Shown: positions 9,578 to 18,148, counted from the first letter of the stretch. The stretch is DNA of 64,000 bases from Flavobacterium daemonense (GCF_007341385.1 NZ_VJYD01000004.1:186001-250000), one strand, 5' to 3'. Made by a program: numbers and translations. The notes: generated by a model from the sequence alone, not told the origin.

Positions 9578-10696
9578 ATGATTACAATTAAAGAAGCCAA
9601 AACCAAAAAAGAATTAACTGAATATATAAAATTCCCATTCTCACTTTATAAGGATAATCCATATTGGGTTCCGCCAATTATTGCTGATGAATTGGAATCT
9701 TTTGACAAGACAAAAAACCCTGCTTTTGATAATGCTGAGGCTTATTTCTATATTGCTTATAAAGATAATAAAGCTGTTGGACGTATTACTGCAATCATCA
9801 ACTGGTCTGAAGTTAATAATCAGCATAAAAGAAAAGTGCGTTTTGGCTGGTTTGATGTAATTGATGATATTGAAGTTACCAAAGCATTGCTTGAAAAGGT
9901 ATATGAATTAGGCCGAAAACATAATTTAGAGCACGCTGAAGGCCCTATGGGATTTTCAAACTTAGATAAAGTGGGAGTTCTTACAGAAGGGTTTGACCAA
10001 GTTGGAACCATGATTACTTGGTACAATCATGCATATTATGTTGGTCATTTTGAACAGCTTGGTTTTCAGGTTGAAAAACAATATATCGAAAGTATTTTCC
10101 CTTTCTCTAATGTAAAACCGGAGTTTTTTCAGAAGGCGCAAGAGTTGATCAAAAAACGTTATGAACTAAGAACGCTGAATTTTACCAAAACAAAAGACAT
10201 TATGCCTCATGTAGACAAAATGTTTGATTTGTTCAATGAATCTTATGAAAAACTGGCTTCATTTGTTGCCATTTCAGATGTTCAGAAAGAATATTTTAAA
10301 AAGAAATACATTAGTTTCATCAATCCTGAATACATCAAATTTGTGGTTGATAAAGATGATAATTTAGTCGCTTTTAGTATCGTTATGCCGAGTTTTACAG
10401 AGGCTTTGCAGAAAATAAAAGGCAAATTGTTTCCGTTTGGCTTTTTGCAGTTATTGAAGGCTAAAAAACACAGCAAAGACGTTGTTTTTTATCTAATCGG
10501 TATTCGTCCTGAGTATCAAAATAAAGGCGTTACAGCTTTGATTTTTGATGAATATTACAAAACTTTCACTGAAAAGGGAATCCGAAACTGCATTAGAACT
10601 CCTGAACTTTTAGAAAATAATGCAATCCATTTATTATGGAAAAACTTTGATCCAACTATTCACTGTCAAAGAAAAACGTATCTGAAGAACTTGTAA
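9578..10696 (+). CDS. GNAT-like N-acetyltransferase family protein
   Basis: A 372-residue cytosolic protein starting MITIKEAKTKKELTEYIKFPFSLYKDNPYWVPP, a conserved opening of a Bacteroidetes family distantly related to GNAT acyltransferases. There are two acyltransferase-like halves: one near 55-130 (AYKDNKAVGRITAI) and one near 270-340 (FYLIGIRPEYQNKGVTALIFDEYY, resembling the acetyl-CoA loop). Some automatic annotations call relatives GTP cyclohydrolase, which nothing here supports. It probably shares a transcript with the upstream outer-membrane protein and ends at a bidirectional terminator. Confidence 0.75.
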   Translation: MITIKEAKTKKELTEYIKFPFSLYKDNPYWVPPIIADELESFDKTKNPAFDNAEAYFYIAYKDNKAVGRITAIINWSEVNNQHKRKVRFGWFDVIDDIEVTKALLEKVYELGRKHNLEHAEGPMGFSNLDKVGVLTEGFDQVGTMITWYNHAYYVGHFEQLGFQVEKQYIESIFPFSNVKPEFFQKAQELIKKRYELRTLNFTKTKDIMPHVDKMFDLFNESYEKLASFVAISDVQKEYFKKKYISFINPEYIKFVVDKDDNLVAFSIVMPSFTEALQKIKGKLFPFGFLQLLKAKKHSKDVVFYLIGIRPEYQNKGVTALIFDEYYKTFTEKGIRNCIRTPELLENNAIHLLWKNFDPTIHCQRKTYLKNL

Positions 10697-10737
10697 AAAG
10701 TCTTCAGTTTGCAGTTTTTAGTGTTCAGTTTCTTATA

Positions 10738-10772
10738 AAAAAATCCATTCGCCCCCAAACGAATGGATTTTT
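10738..10772. terminator. Bidirectional terminator between convergent genes
   Basis: Stem AAAATCCATTCG / CGAATGGATTTT with a seven-base loop, A-run on one side and T-run on the other. It serves the 9578-10696 gene and the oppositely directed lipoprotein gene at 10801-11283. Confidence 0.88.
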
Positions 10773-10800
10773 CAATTTATAAACTATATTTATTCTACTT

Positions 10801-11283
10801 TTATTCTACTTTGCAGTCAACTTTGCTCAATGTGTTTTTTGCGTCAAATTTTAATTTTGATCTATCTTTAAAAGTGACCCTGTTATTTGTCGAAACCACA
10901 TCGCCATATCCTTCGATCAAAGTTCCATCTTTTTGCAGAAAAGCAACTTCTCTGACAGATGAAACGCCTTCAGACAAGAATGTATAATCGCCAATTAATG
11001 TATCGCCTTTCATATTCCCCACTAAAGTTCCTTCGTTTTTATCTTTTCCTGTCAAATTATAGCTTAATTTTCCATTAACTTCTTGATGCGAATTGACATT
11101 ATAACTGATCGCTACAATATATCCATTTGATCTTGATGCATAACATTGATCTCCTGCTGGTTCTACAATTTCAGCTTCTTTTGGTGCTTTTGGCTCAATT
11201 TGAACAGGTTCTGTTTCTGTTGCTTTTTTGCACGAAACAAGAACTATCGTAACTAAAGCCATTATTGCTATTACTTTTTTCAT
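10801..11283 (-). CDS. Lipoprotein of unknown function
   Basis: A 160-residue exported lipoprotein: MKKVIAIMALVTIVLVSCKKA has a clear lipobox with the acylated Cys at 18. After a Glu/Pro-rich linker the mature domain starts with GDQCYASRSNGYIVAISYNVN and continues with short beta-strands built around NGKLSYNLTGKDKNEGTLVG and GDTLIGDYTFLSEGVSS. This looks like a small beta-barrel or sandwich domain seen in many Flavobacterium lipoproteins, function unknown. It is a one-gene unit between two near-identical hairpin terminators. Confidence 0.78.
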   Translation of the reverse strand: MKKVIAIMALVTIVLVSCKKATETEPVQIEPKAPKEAEIVEPAGDQCYASRSNGYIVAISYNVNSHQEVNGKLSYNLTGKDKNEGTLVGNMKGDTLIGDYTFLSEGVSSVREVAFLQKDGTLIEGYGDVVSTNNRVTFKDRSKLKFDAKNTLSKVDCKVE

Positions 11284-11331
11284 AATTCGTTATTTTTATT
11301 TTGTTGATTATAATATAAAGTTAGTCCAAAT

Positions 11332-11368
11332 AAAAAAAAATCCATTCGTAGAACAAATGGATTTTTTT
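11332..11368 (-). terminator. Terminator after the alpha-oxoamine synthase gene
   Basis: Stem AAAAATCCATT / AATGGATTTTT with a nine-base loop and T-runs on both strands. It follows the stop of the 11408-12667 gene on the minus strand. Its stem is nearly the same as that of the hairpin at 10738-10772. Confidence 0.82.
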
Positions 11369-11407
11369 ACATAATTCCCACATTCGGGAATCTATTTTTA
11401 TAATAAA

Positions 11408-12667
11408 TTACGAAACGTCAACAGTTGTACGTTCAGCAATTTCTTTATAAGTTCCGTTAACTAATTTCTCGCGGATTGCTTCAAAAGCAGTTAAAGTTTC
11501 TTCAATATCTTCAAGAGTATGAGAAGCTGTCGGGATCATTCTTAATAAAATAATTCCTTTTGGAATAACTGGATAAACCACAATTGAAAGGAAAATACCG
11601 TAGTTTTCTCTTAAATCGTTTACCATTACCATTGCTTCAGGAATACTTCCTTCTAAATAAACTGGAGTAATACAAGTGTTTGTATCTCCAATATTGAATC
11701 CCTTTTCTTTAAGACCGTTTTGCAATGCATTTACGTTTTCCCAAAGTTTGTCTTTAATTGCAGATGAATTGCGCAATAATTCTAAACGCTTCAAAGAACC
11801 AATTGTCTGGATCATTGGCAATGCTTTTGCAAACATTTGTGAACGCAAGTTGTATTTTAAGTAGTCAATTACCGTTTTATCAGCTGCTACGAAAGCACCA
11901 ATATTTGCCATTGATTTTGCAAAAGTAGAGAAATAAACATCGATCTCATCTTGAACTCCTTGCTCCTCACCTGCTCCGGCACCTGTTTTTCCAAGTGTAC
12001 CAAAACCGTGTGCATCATCAACTAATAAACGGAAATTGTATTTTTGCTTCATCGCAACAATTTCTTTCAATTTCCCCTGCTGTCCGCGCATTCCAAAAAC
12101 ACCTTCGGTAATAAATAAAATACCTCCGCCTGTTTCTTCAGCCATTTTAGTAGCACGCTGCAGGTTTTTCTCCATACTTTCAAGATCATTGTGTTTGTAA
12201 GTAAAACGTTTACCCATGTGTAAACGAACACCGTCAATGATACAAGCATGTGAATCAACATCATATACAATGATGTCATTTTTTGTTACCAAAGCATCGA
12301 TGATAGAAACCATTCCTTGGTAACCAAAATTTAATAAATAAGCTGACTCTTTCATTACGAATTCTGCCAACTCATTTTCTAATTGTTCGTGATACGTTGT
12401 GTGTCCAGACATCATACGAGCTCCCATTGGATAAGCTGCACCAAACTGGATTGCAGCATCTGTATCTGCTTTACGAACTTCTGGATGATTAGCTAAACCT
12501 AAATAATCATTTAAACTCCAGTTTAGAATATTCTTTCCGTGAAATGTCATTCTAGGACCCAGCTCACCCTCTAACTTTGGGAAAACATAGTAGCCTTCTG
12601 CCTGAGAAGCCCATTTTCCTAAAGGTCCTTTATTGTCCTGAATTCTCTCGAATAAATCTTTTACCAT
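11408..12667 (-). CDS. Alpha-oxoamine synthase: serine palmitoyltransferase or cysteate fatty-acyltransferase
   Basis: A 419-residue PLP enzyme of the 8-amino-7-oxononanoate synthase / 2-amino-3-ketobutyrate CoA ligase fold. PLP-binding features are intact: His140 (DSHACIIDG), Asp218 and His220 (VDDAHGFGTLG), and the Schiff-base Lys251 (STFAKSMANIGAF). Such enzymes condense an amino acid with fatty acyl-CoA or acyl-ACP. In Bacteroidetes the close relatives make the sphingolipid base from serine or, in Flavobacterium johnsoniae, capnine (sulfonolipid base) from cysteate. The sequence alone does not settle which. It is a single-gene unit with its own terminator; many databases name it by generic aminotransferase family. 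Confidence 0.85.
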   Translation of the reverse strand: MVKDLFERIQDNKGPLGKWASQAEGYYVFPKLEGELGPRMTFHGKNILNWSLNDYLGLANHPEVRKADTDAAIQFGAAYPMGARMMSGHTTYHEQLENELAEFVMKESAYLLNFGYQGMVSIIDALVTKNDIIVYDVDSHACIIDGVRLHMGKRFTYKHNDLESMEKNLQRATKMAEETGGGILFITEGVFGMRGQQGKLKEIVAMKQKYNFRLLVDDAHGFGTLGKTGAGAGEEQGVQDEIDVYFSTFAKSMANIGAFVAADKTVIDYLKYNLRSQMFAKALPMIQTIGSLKRLELLRNSSAIKDKLWENVNALQNGLKEKGFNIGDTNTCITPVYLEGSIPEAMVMVNDLRENYGIFLSIVVYPVIPKGIILLRMIPTASHTLEDIEETLTAFEAIREKLVNGTYKEIAERTTVDVS

Positions 12668-12946
12668 AATATAGTGTAGTAATAATTTTAACTTAATCAG
12701 CGAGCAAAAATAATCATTATTAATTTAAAATGAAGAACCTCAATTATTTTTATTGAAAATAATTCTTACCATTACATTTAATAAGATTAAACCTAATAAT
12801 TTAAGTCAAACCTTTATACATTAGACAAATACTTATTTCAAAAACAAAATTTTTATCTTAAAAAAAGGCAAATTACTGATTTATTATAAATCTTAAAGAA
12901 AACCTTGGCAAAAACAAAAACACATTACAAACAAAAAGATATTACA
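12668..12946. other. Intergenic stretch, nothing recognised
   Basis: This AT-rich upstream region of the alpha-oxoamine synthase gene has several A-tracts but no ORF, clear promoter match or inverted repeat that I can support. The rest of the gap to 13185 contains the possible lipoprotein remnant listed next. Confidence 0.5.
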
Positions 12947-13122
12947 ATGAAAATGAGACGCTTTATAGCTCTATTATTTTACTAATATTCTTTTTAACAT
13001 GTTGTAGGAAGATTGCAGTTGTTAATTATGAAAACATTGTGACTCCTCTTTTAATTTCATCTCAGAAAAACTTATTTATAACCAAACTATTTAATATTCC
13101 AAAAACACTAATTCGCCAATAA
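12947..13122 (+). pseudogene. Possible frameshifted small lipoprotein gene
   Basis: An ATG opens MKMRRFIALLF and then hits a stop. Moving the frame by one base in the TTATTTTAC run (near 12976-12982) gives LLIFFLTCCRKIAVV..., i.e. a joined signal peptide with a lipobox (LTCC) and then about 40 more codons to a TAA at 13120-13122. The joined product would be about 58 residues. A chance signal-peptide-like ORF in AT-rich DNA is quite possible, so this is only a weak call. Confidence 0.22.
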
Positions 13123-13185
13123 AATCACATAAAAACAAATTTTAATTTTAACTTTGAGAATACTTAATTTTCAAATATTGGAAAA

Positions 13186-13965
13186 ATGGCTTTAAGCACT
13201 TCAAAAGATTTAAAACTAGCCGTTCTTATAGACGCCGATAATGTTCCCTACAGTAATGTAAAAGGTATGATGGAGGAAATTGCAAAGTTTGGAACTCCCA
13301 CAACCAAACGCATTTATGCAGATTGGACAAAACCAAATGCCAATGGCTGGAAAGGCGTGCTTTTAGAACATGCCATTACCCCTATCCAACAATATAGTTA
13401 TACGGTTGGAAAAAATTCTTCAGATTCTGCTTTAATTATTGATGCAATGGATTTGCTGTATTCTGGAAAATTAGACGGATTCTGCATTGTTTCGAGCGAC
13501 AGCGACTTTACAAGACTAGCAATCCGTTTGAGGGAATCTGGAATGAAAGTTATTGGTATTGGAGAAAAGAAAACCCCAAGTTCGTTCATTGTTGCCTGTG
13601 ACCGATTTATTTATATTGAGGTTTTGGATGGAGCGATTCAAAAGAAAAAACCAAAAACTGCTCCTTCCGACACCAAAAAACCTGTCGAAAAACCAACTGA
13701 AAAAGCACTTCACAAAGTTGACAAACAAACTATTGAATTGATAGAAACTACAATTGAAGATCTTGAAGATGATGATGGATGGGCATTTTTAGGCGACGTT
13801 GGAAATTTGATTGTAAAGAAAAAACCAGAATTTGACCCACGAAATTATGGTTATTCCAAACTTACGCCAATGCTGAAATCTTTAACTGATTTTCTCGAAA
13901 TCGATGAAAGAGAATCTGATAAAAAAGGCATTAAACATGTTTATGTACGCTTAAGATTCAACTAA
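13186..13965 (+). CDS. NYN-domain protein with C-terminal LOTUS/OST-HTH domain
   Basis: A 259-residue protein whose first 150 residues form a LabA-like NYN (PIN-fold) nuclease domain. The acidic metal-site residues are visible: Asp16/Asp18 (LIDADNVP), Asp80 and Asp86 (NSSDSALIIDAMD), Asp105/Asp107 (SSDSDFTRLA). A Lys/Pro-rich linker leads to a C-terminal domain from about 182 (DDDGWAFLGDVGNLIVKKKPEFDPRNYGYSKLTPMLKS), which matches the OST-HTH/LOTUS fold thought to bind RNA. The family is expected to cut or bind RNA. The next gene starts 28 bases downstream and is probably co-transcribed. Confidence 0.85.
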   Translation: MALSTSKDLKLAVLIDADNVPYSNVKGMMEEIAKFGTPTTKRIYADWTKPNANGWKGVLLEHAITPIQQYSYTVGKNSSDSALIIDAMDLLYSGKLDGFCIVSSDSDFTRLAIRLRESGMKVIGIGEKKTPSSFIVACDRFIYIEVLDGAIQKKKPKTAPSDTKKPVEKPTEKALHKVDKQTIELIETTIEDLEDDDGWAFLGDVGNLIVKKKPEFDPRNYGYSKLTPMLKSLTDFLEIDERESDKKGIKHVYVRLRFN

Positions 13966-13993
13966 TTATTACTTTTAAAATATTTAAAAAAAC

Positions 13994-15508
13994 ATGAGAA
14001 AAAAATTCTTTATCTACGGTTTCTTATTGTTTCTAATTGTTGCCGCAATTTATTATTACACAGGACGCGGTTTTCTTCTTGTTATTGTTCTTCCAATACT
14101 TTTGGTTGTTGGCGTTTACAATACTTTACAAGAAAAACATGCAATTTTAAGAAATTTTCCAGTTTTAGGTTATTTCAGATATTTATTTGAAATGATTGCA
14201 CCTGAAATTCAGCAATATTTTATTGAAAGATCTACTGATGGAAAACCTTTTTCTAGAAATCAGCGTTCTTTAGTTTACCAAAGGGCTAAAAATATTGATT
14301 CGAGCACGCCTTTTGGAACGCAGCAAAACTTAAATACTGAAAGCTACGAAGGAATAAAAAATTCTATTTTTCCAGCAAAAGTCAATGAAGAATTGCCACG
14401 CGTTTTGGTTGGCGGAAAAGATTGCAAACAGCCTTATTCGGCATCATTATTTAATGTTTCGGCAATGAGTTTTGGCTCTTTGAGCGAGCATGCGGTTCGC
14501 GCTATAAATATTGGTGCCAAAAAAGGGAATTTCTACCAAAATACAGGAGAAGGCGGTTTGACCGAATTTCATCTTGCCGGCGGTGGCGATATTACATGGC
14601 AAATTGGTACGGGATATTTTGGATGCCGTGATGACGAAGGAAATTTCAGTCCTGAAAAATTCTCTGAAAAAGCAAACCTTCCAAATGTAAAAATGATTGA
14701 AATCAAACTTTCACAAGGTGCAAAACCAGGTCACGGAGGTGTGCTTCCTGCTAAAAAGAATACGGAGCAAATTGCTAAAATCAGAGGTGTGAAACCACAT
14801 ACTATGATTTTGTCTCCGCCAGGTCATCATGCTTTTTCAGACTCAAAAGGGCTTGTTCATTTTATAAAGCAATTGCGTGATTTATCAAACGGAAAACCAA
14901 TCGGTTTTAAATTATGTATTGGAAACACAGCCGAATTTGAGGCTATTTGCCACGAAATGATTGCTGAGGATATTTATCCAGATTTCATTACAGTTGATGG
15001 TGCTGAAGGCGGCACTGGAGCTGCTCCTTTAGAATTTGCAGACGGAGTTGGAATGCCATTTGAACCTGCTTTGATTTTTGTCAATAAAACTTTAGTTGGA
15101 TTAAATATTAGAGATAAAATCAGAATTATTGGAAGCGGAAAAATTATTTCTGGATATTCGATTTTGCATGCCGTTGCGCTTGGAGCCGATATGTGCAACA
15201 GCGCACGAGGCTTCATGTTCTCATTGGGTTGTATTCAAGCGCTTCGTTGTCATAATAATGAATGTCCGACTGGGGTTGCAACTCAAAATAAAATGCTGAT
15301 GAAAGGTTTGGTTGTCACCGATAAATCAGAACGTGTATATCATTTTCATAAAAACACCTTGCATTCTGCAAATGAACTTTTGGCAGCAGCCGGAAAAACT
15401 TCTTTTGCAGATGTTGACATCAACATCTTTATGCGAGGCGATGAATTTGCAAATCTATCCGACTTATATTTCCCAGATAACTTGACAAATGTTACTAAAA
15501 GAAATTAA
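13994..15508 (+). CDS. FMN-binding glutamate synthase family protein
   Basis: A 504-residue protein with two N-terminal membrane helices (about 5-22 and 25-42) followed by the FMN-binding synthase barrel of glutamate synthase. Visible are PGHGGVLPAKK, the flavin/product loop DGAEGGTGAAPLEFADGVGMP, the glycine-rich RIIGSGKIISG and the iron-sulfur cysteines in CIQALRCHNNECPTG. It lacks the glutamine amidotransferase domain of true GltB. Stand-alone membrane-attached members are common in bacteria and their reaction is undefined. It follows the NYN gene closely and ends at a strong terminator. Confidence 0.88.
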   Translation: MRKKFFIYGFLLFLIVAAIYYYTGRGFLLVIVLPILLVVGVYNTLQEKHAILRNFPVLGYFRYLFEMIAPEIQQYFIERSTDGKPFSRNQRSLVYQRAKNIDSSTPFGTQQNLNTESYEGIKNSIFPAKVNEELPRVLVGGKDCKQPYSASLFNVSAMSFGSLSEHAVRAINIGAKKGNFYQNTGEGGLTEFHLAGGGDITWQIGTGYFGCRDDEGNFSPEKFSEKANLPNVKMIEIKLSQGAKPGHGGVLPAKKNTEQIAKIRGVKPHTMILSPPGHHAFSDSKGLVHFIKQLRDLSNGKPIGFKLCIGNTAEFEAICHEMIAEDIYPDFITVDGAEGGTGAAPLEFADGVGMPFEPALIFVNKTLVGLNIRDKIRIIGSGKIISGYSILHAVALGADMCNSARGFMFSLGCIQALRCHNNECPTGVATQNKMLMKGLVVTDKSERVYHFHKNTLHSANELLAAAGKTSFADVDINIFMRGDEFANLSDLYFPDNLTNVTKRN

Positions 15509-15511
15509 ACA

Positions 15512-15546
15512 AAAAAGCCTCTTCGAATAATCAAAGAGGCTTTTTA
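15512..15546 (+). terminator. Rho-independent terminator
   Basis: Stem AAAAAGCCTCTT / AAGAGGCTTTTT with an AT-rich loop, right after the stop of the glutamate-synthase-like gene. Confidence 0.9.
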
Positions 15547-15697
15547 AATTTTATATATTTTCTTTTTAACAAATAGCTTAACTATGTTTGTTTAAATAAG
15601 TGAAACGCCTTTTTTTAAGCATTATAAAACTATGTTTCTATGTGTTTAAAATTGCGCCCTATTTTTTATATTATTAAAGTAATTTTATTTCCAATAA

Positions 15698-16135
15698 TTA
15701 CAGTTTTGCGGTTTCTTTTCCTTTTCCAGCACTTCCAGAACCTTCTAAAACTGCTAATTCTTCTTTGTCAACTAATTGTTTTGCCAATATAACATTGTTA
15801 TAAGAGATGAAATACACATCAAACTTTACCCCTTCTTCGATTAGTTCTTTAGAGATTTGGTCATTTTTGATCATTTCTGTAAGCAAACTTGGAAAAGTGT
15901 CCTGATATGCTACTTTGTTTTCCTCAGTTCCTTCTAAATCTGTTTCAATTCTAATTTCAATTTTATTGTCATTCAAAAATGCCTTCGCGCTTGTCGATAC
16001 AACATTTCCTCCTTTTATAGAAGCAGTCGTATTGTAGTTGCTAACGTGCTCCTGAATTTTTTGTTTAGTGTTTTTACAGCTTACAAGGGCTAAAACTAAA
16101 ATAAATGCAAATGCGATTTGGGTAATTTTTTTCAT
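15698..16135 (-). CDS. Lipoprotein, copy 2 of a tandem pair
   Basis: A 145-residue lipoprotein (MKKITQIAFAFILVLALVSCKN, acylated Cys at about 20). The mature part aligns along its whole length with the product of 16342-16746: KQKIQEHVSNYNTTAS versus KQKLQEYVAAYNTAAP, LIEEGVKFDVYFISYNN versus LVEEGIRFDAYFLADDN. The pair therefore looks like an old tandem duplication. It has its own promoter and a longer Gly/Lys tail (GSGSAGKGKETAKL). Function unknown. Confidence 0.8.
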   Translation of the reverse strand: MKKITQIAFAFILVLALVSCKNTKQKIQEHVSNYNTTASIKGGNVVSTSAKAFLNDNKIEIRIETDLEGTEENKVAYQDTFPSLLTEMIKNDQISKELIEEGVKFDVYFISYNNVILAKQLVDKEELAVLEGSGSAGKGKETAKL

Positions 16136-16166
16136 AATTTTTTAGATTTTTGGTTATTTTTTAACT

Positions 16167-16198
16167 CAAACATAACAAACTTCTAACACAAAAACAAA
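16167..16198 (-). promoter_or_regulatory. Promoter of the 15698-16135 lipoprotein
   Basis: On the minus strand the -7 element TATGTTTG (16167-16174) and a -33 TTTG (16195-16198) are separated by 20 bases, matching the Bacteroidetes TTTG / TAnnTTTG consensus. The ATG lies about 30 bases downstream. Confidence 0.65.
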
Positions 16199-16275
16199 AT
16201 TAAGACAAAAATAAACTTTATAACCTCTTAATTACAAATCAAATACAGACAAATAGGACAAAATGCAATGCATAA

Positions 16276-16308
16276 AAGAACCTCTTTAGAAAAGCTAAAG
16301 AGGTTCTT
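16276..16308 (-). terminator. Hairpin terminator after the upstream lipoprotein
   Basis: A perfect 14-bp stem AAGAACCTCTTTAG / CTAAAGAGGTTCTT with a five-base loop follows the stop of 16342-16746 on the minus strand. The T-run is short, but position and stem strength fit a terminator. Confidence 0.75.
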
Positions 16309-16341
16309 CAATAATTTAGGCTGTCAAAATAGTAAAACTTC

Positions 16342-16746
16342 TTATTTTAGTATTTCTGAAATTGATTCTTTGTCAATTACCTTCTTTGAAAGAACAGTAT
16401 TGTCATCTGCTAAAAAATAAGCATCAAACCGAATTCCTTCTTCCACCAAATCTTTCGGAATCTGGTTTTTGTTTATCATTTCCTTAAGCAATTTTGAAAA
16501 TGCCATATCACCAGCCATTTTATTAGCTTCATTTTGTTGCAAAGCAGTTTCAAATCGCAATTCAATTTTGTCGTCATTAATATAACCTCGCGCGGTTGTC
16601 AAAGTAACATGATCTGCCTTAAAACTAGGTGCCGCGGTATTATATGCAGCAACATATTCCTGCAGTTTTTGTTTTGCATTTTTACAGCTCGCAAGCATTA
16701 ATACAATAATAAGCAGGGAAAGGATTTGGCTTATTTTCTTATTCAT
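16342..16746 (-). CDS. Lipoprotein, copy 1 of a tandem pair
   Basis: A 134-residue lipoprotein with signal MNKKISQILSLLIIVLMLASCKN (lipobox LASC). It is a paralogue of the 15698-16135 product; both have the KNxKQK start after the Cys, a conserved KIELR/KIEIR strand and the EEGxxFDxYF block near the end. It starts eight bases after the stop of the GH88 gene on the same strand, so the two are likely translated from one message. Function unknown; a link with the GH88 substrate is only positional. Confidence 0.8.
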   Translation of the reverse strand: MNKKISQILSLLIIVLMLASCKNAKQKLQEYVAAYNTAAPSFKADHVTLTTARGYINDDKIELRFETALQQNEANKMAGDMAFSKLLKEMINKNQIPKDLVEEGIRFDAYFLADDNTVLSKKVIDKESISEILK

Positions 16747-16754
16747 AACTCTAA

Positions 16755-17933
16755 TTATTTAAGTTTTTGAAGTCTTAAAAGCGCTTCTAAATAATAATAA
16801 TCAGCATAATTAATAGAACAGTCAATTTCACTTCCAGCTGGTTTATGTCCTGTTGAATGAAGCAAAAATGCCGAATTGACATCGTGACTCTGATAATTAT
16901 CTGAAAGCGAAACTATCATTTTTTTAGCTTTCGTCAAATATTCTTTTTTCAGATTTTTGTCTTTTGTATACGAACTTAATTCTAGAAGTGCTGAAGATAC
17001 GATCGCTGCCGCAGATGCATCTCGAGGCGCATTTGGAATATCCGGGGCATTGAAATCCCAATACGGAATCAAATCTTTTGTTGTTAATCTATCCAAATAA
17101 ACGCGTGCAATTTTGTGTGCGAAATCTAAAAATTTAGAATCTTTTGTCTCTCTGTAAACCATTGTAAAACCGTAAATTCCCCATGCCTGGCCTCTCGCCC
17201 ACATACTGTCGTCGCTATATCCTTGAGCCGTTCTTCCTTTTATCTTTTTACCGGTTTCATAATCGTAAATCACAACATGATATGAAGTATAATCTGGTCT
17301 AAAATGATTATTCATGGTTGTTTCGGCATGTTTTACAGCAATATCATACAATTTTTTGCTTCCGCCATTTTTAGAAGCCCAAAACAGCATTTCCAAATTC
17401 ATCATATTATCGATAATCGTATTGTGCCCACCCATTTTATTATGAGGCCAGGACTGGATTGTTCCCACCTTCGGATTAAAAAGTGTCGCTAATGTATCTG
17501 CTGTTTTAAGGATGATTTCTTTGTATTCCTTGTTTTTTGTCATACGATAGCCATTTCCAAAACTATTGAAGACCTGAAATCCTAAATCGTGATCTCCCGC
17601 TTTGCTTACAGATAAGGGTGTTAAAAATCGGCTGAATTTATCGGCTTCTTTTTCCCATTTTTTATCACCGGTTGCTTGATACAAATACCATAATTCCCCA
17701 GGCCAAAAACCACTTGTCCAATCTTTATAACCAACAAATTTCCATTCGCTGCTTCCATTTGGGACAGTTCTTGGCGAACTTCCGTCATTCGGAATCACTT
17801 TTAAAGTTTTTGAGGCTTGTTCAGCACAATAATCAAGCTGTTTTTTAATATTAAATGAGTTGTTTTTTTGGGAGAAACCCTGATTTCCAAGCAAAAACAA
17901 AGCGGTTATCAGAGTAAGGAATCTTACATTCAT
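16755..17933 (-). CDS. Glycoside hydrolase family 88 (unsaturated glucuronyl hydrolase type)
   Basis: A 392-residue exported enzyme with signal peptide (about 1-21, NQGFSQ). It has the GH88 (alpha/alpha)6 barrel motifs DWTSGFWPGELWYLYQATGD, HDLGFQVFNSFGNGYR and TIIDNMMNLEMLFWAS. Asp116 and Asp175 correspond to the two catalytic aspartates known in Bacillus unsaturated glucuronyl hydrolase. Such enzymes hydrate and release unsaturated uronic acid left by polysaccharide lyases, in the periplasm. No lyase or SusCD pair is beside it, so the substrate (glycosaminoglycan, gellan, ulvan or rhamnogalacturonan type) is open. Confidence 0.9.
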   Translation of the reverse strand: MNVRFLTLITALFLLGNQGFSQKNNSFNIKKQLDYCAEQASKTLKVIPNDGSSPRTVPNGSSEWKFVGYKDWTSGFWPGELWYLYQATGDKKWEKEADKFSRFLTPLSVSKAGDHDLGFQVFNSFGNGYRMTKNKEYKEIILKTADTLATLFNPKVGTIQSWPHNKMGGHNTIIDNMMNLEMLFWASKNGGSKKLYDIAVKHAETTMNNHFRPDYTSYHVVIYDYETGKKIKGRTAQGYSDDSMWARGQAWGIYGFTMVYRETKDSKFLDFAHKIARVYLDRLTTKDLIPYWDFNAPDIPNAPRDASAAAIVSSALLELSSYTKDKNLKKEYLTKAKKMIVSLSDNYQSHDVNSAFLLHSTGHKPAGSEIDCSINYADYYYLEALLRLQKLK

Positions 17934-18115
17934 GTGGTTATTTTTTAATTCTATAGTTTTTTGAATCGCTAAATTTATAAAATAAAGAGAACTTATTTGA
18001 ATGTTTGTATTATTCGTTCCCTAAAAATGTACTATTTCATTACTACTTCTCTCTGCAAAAGTTTCAAACTTTTACAAAGAGAAATCGCAAATCAAAAAGT
18101 TTAAAAGATTAATTG

Positions 18116-18123
18116 TAATTTTG
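18116..18123 (+). promoter_or_regulatory. -7 element before the DUF2809 gene
   Basis: TAATTTTG fits TAnnTTTG and lies 25 bases before the TTG start at 18149, which supports that start. The -33 region is not clear. Confidence 0.45.
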
Positions 18124-18148
18124 TTTAAGGATAAAATCTAAATCAAAC

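Noticed and set aside
9578..10696. GTP cyclohydrolase
   Set aside because: No zinc or GTP-binding motif of cyclohydrolases is seen; the sequence looks like two acyltransferase-type halves.
12067..12279. Minus-strand ORF inside the alpha-oxoamine synthase gene
   Set aside because: It is the shifted frame of a strongly conserved enzyme with no features of its own.
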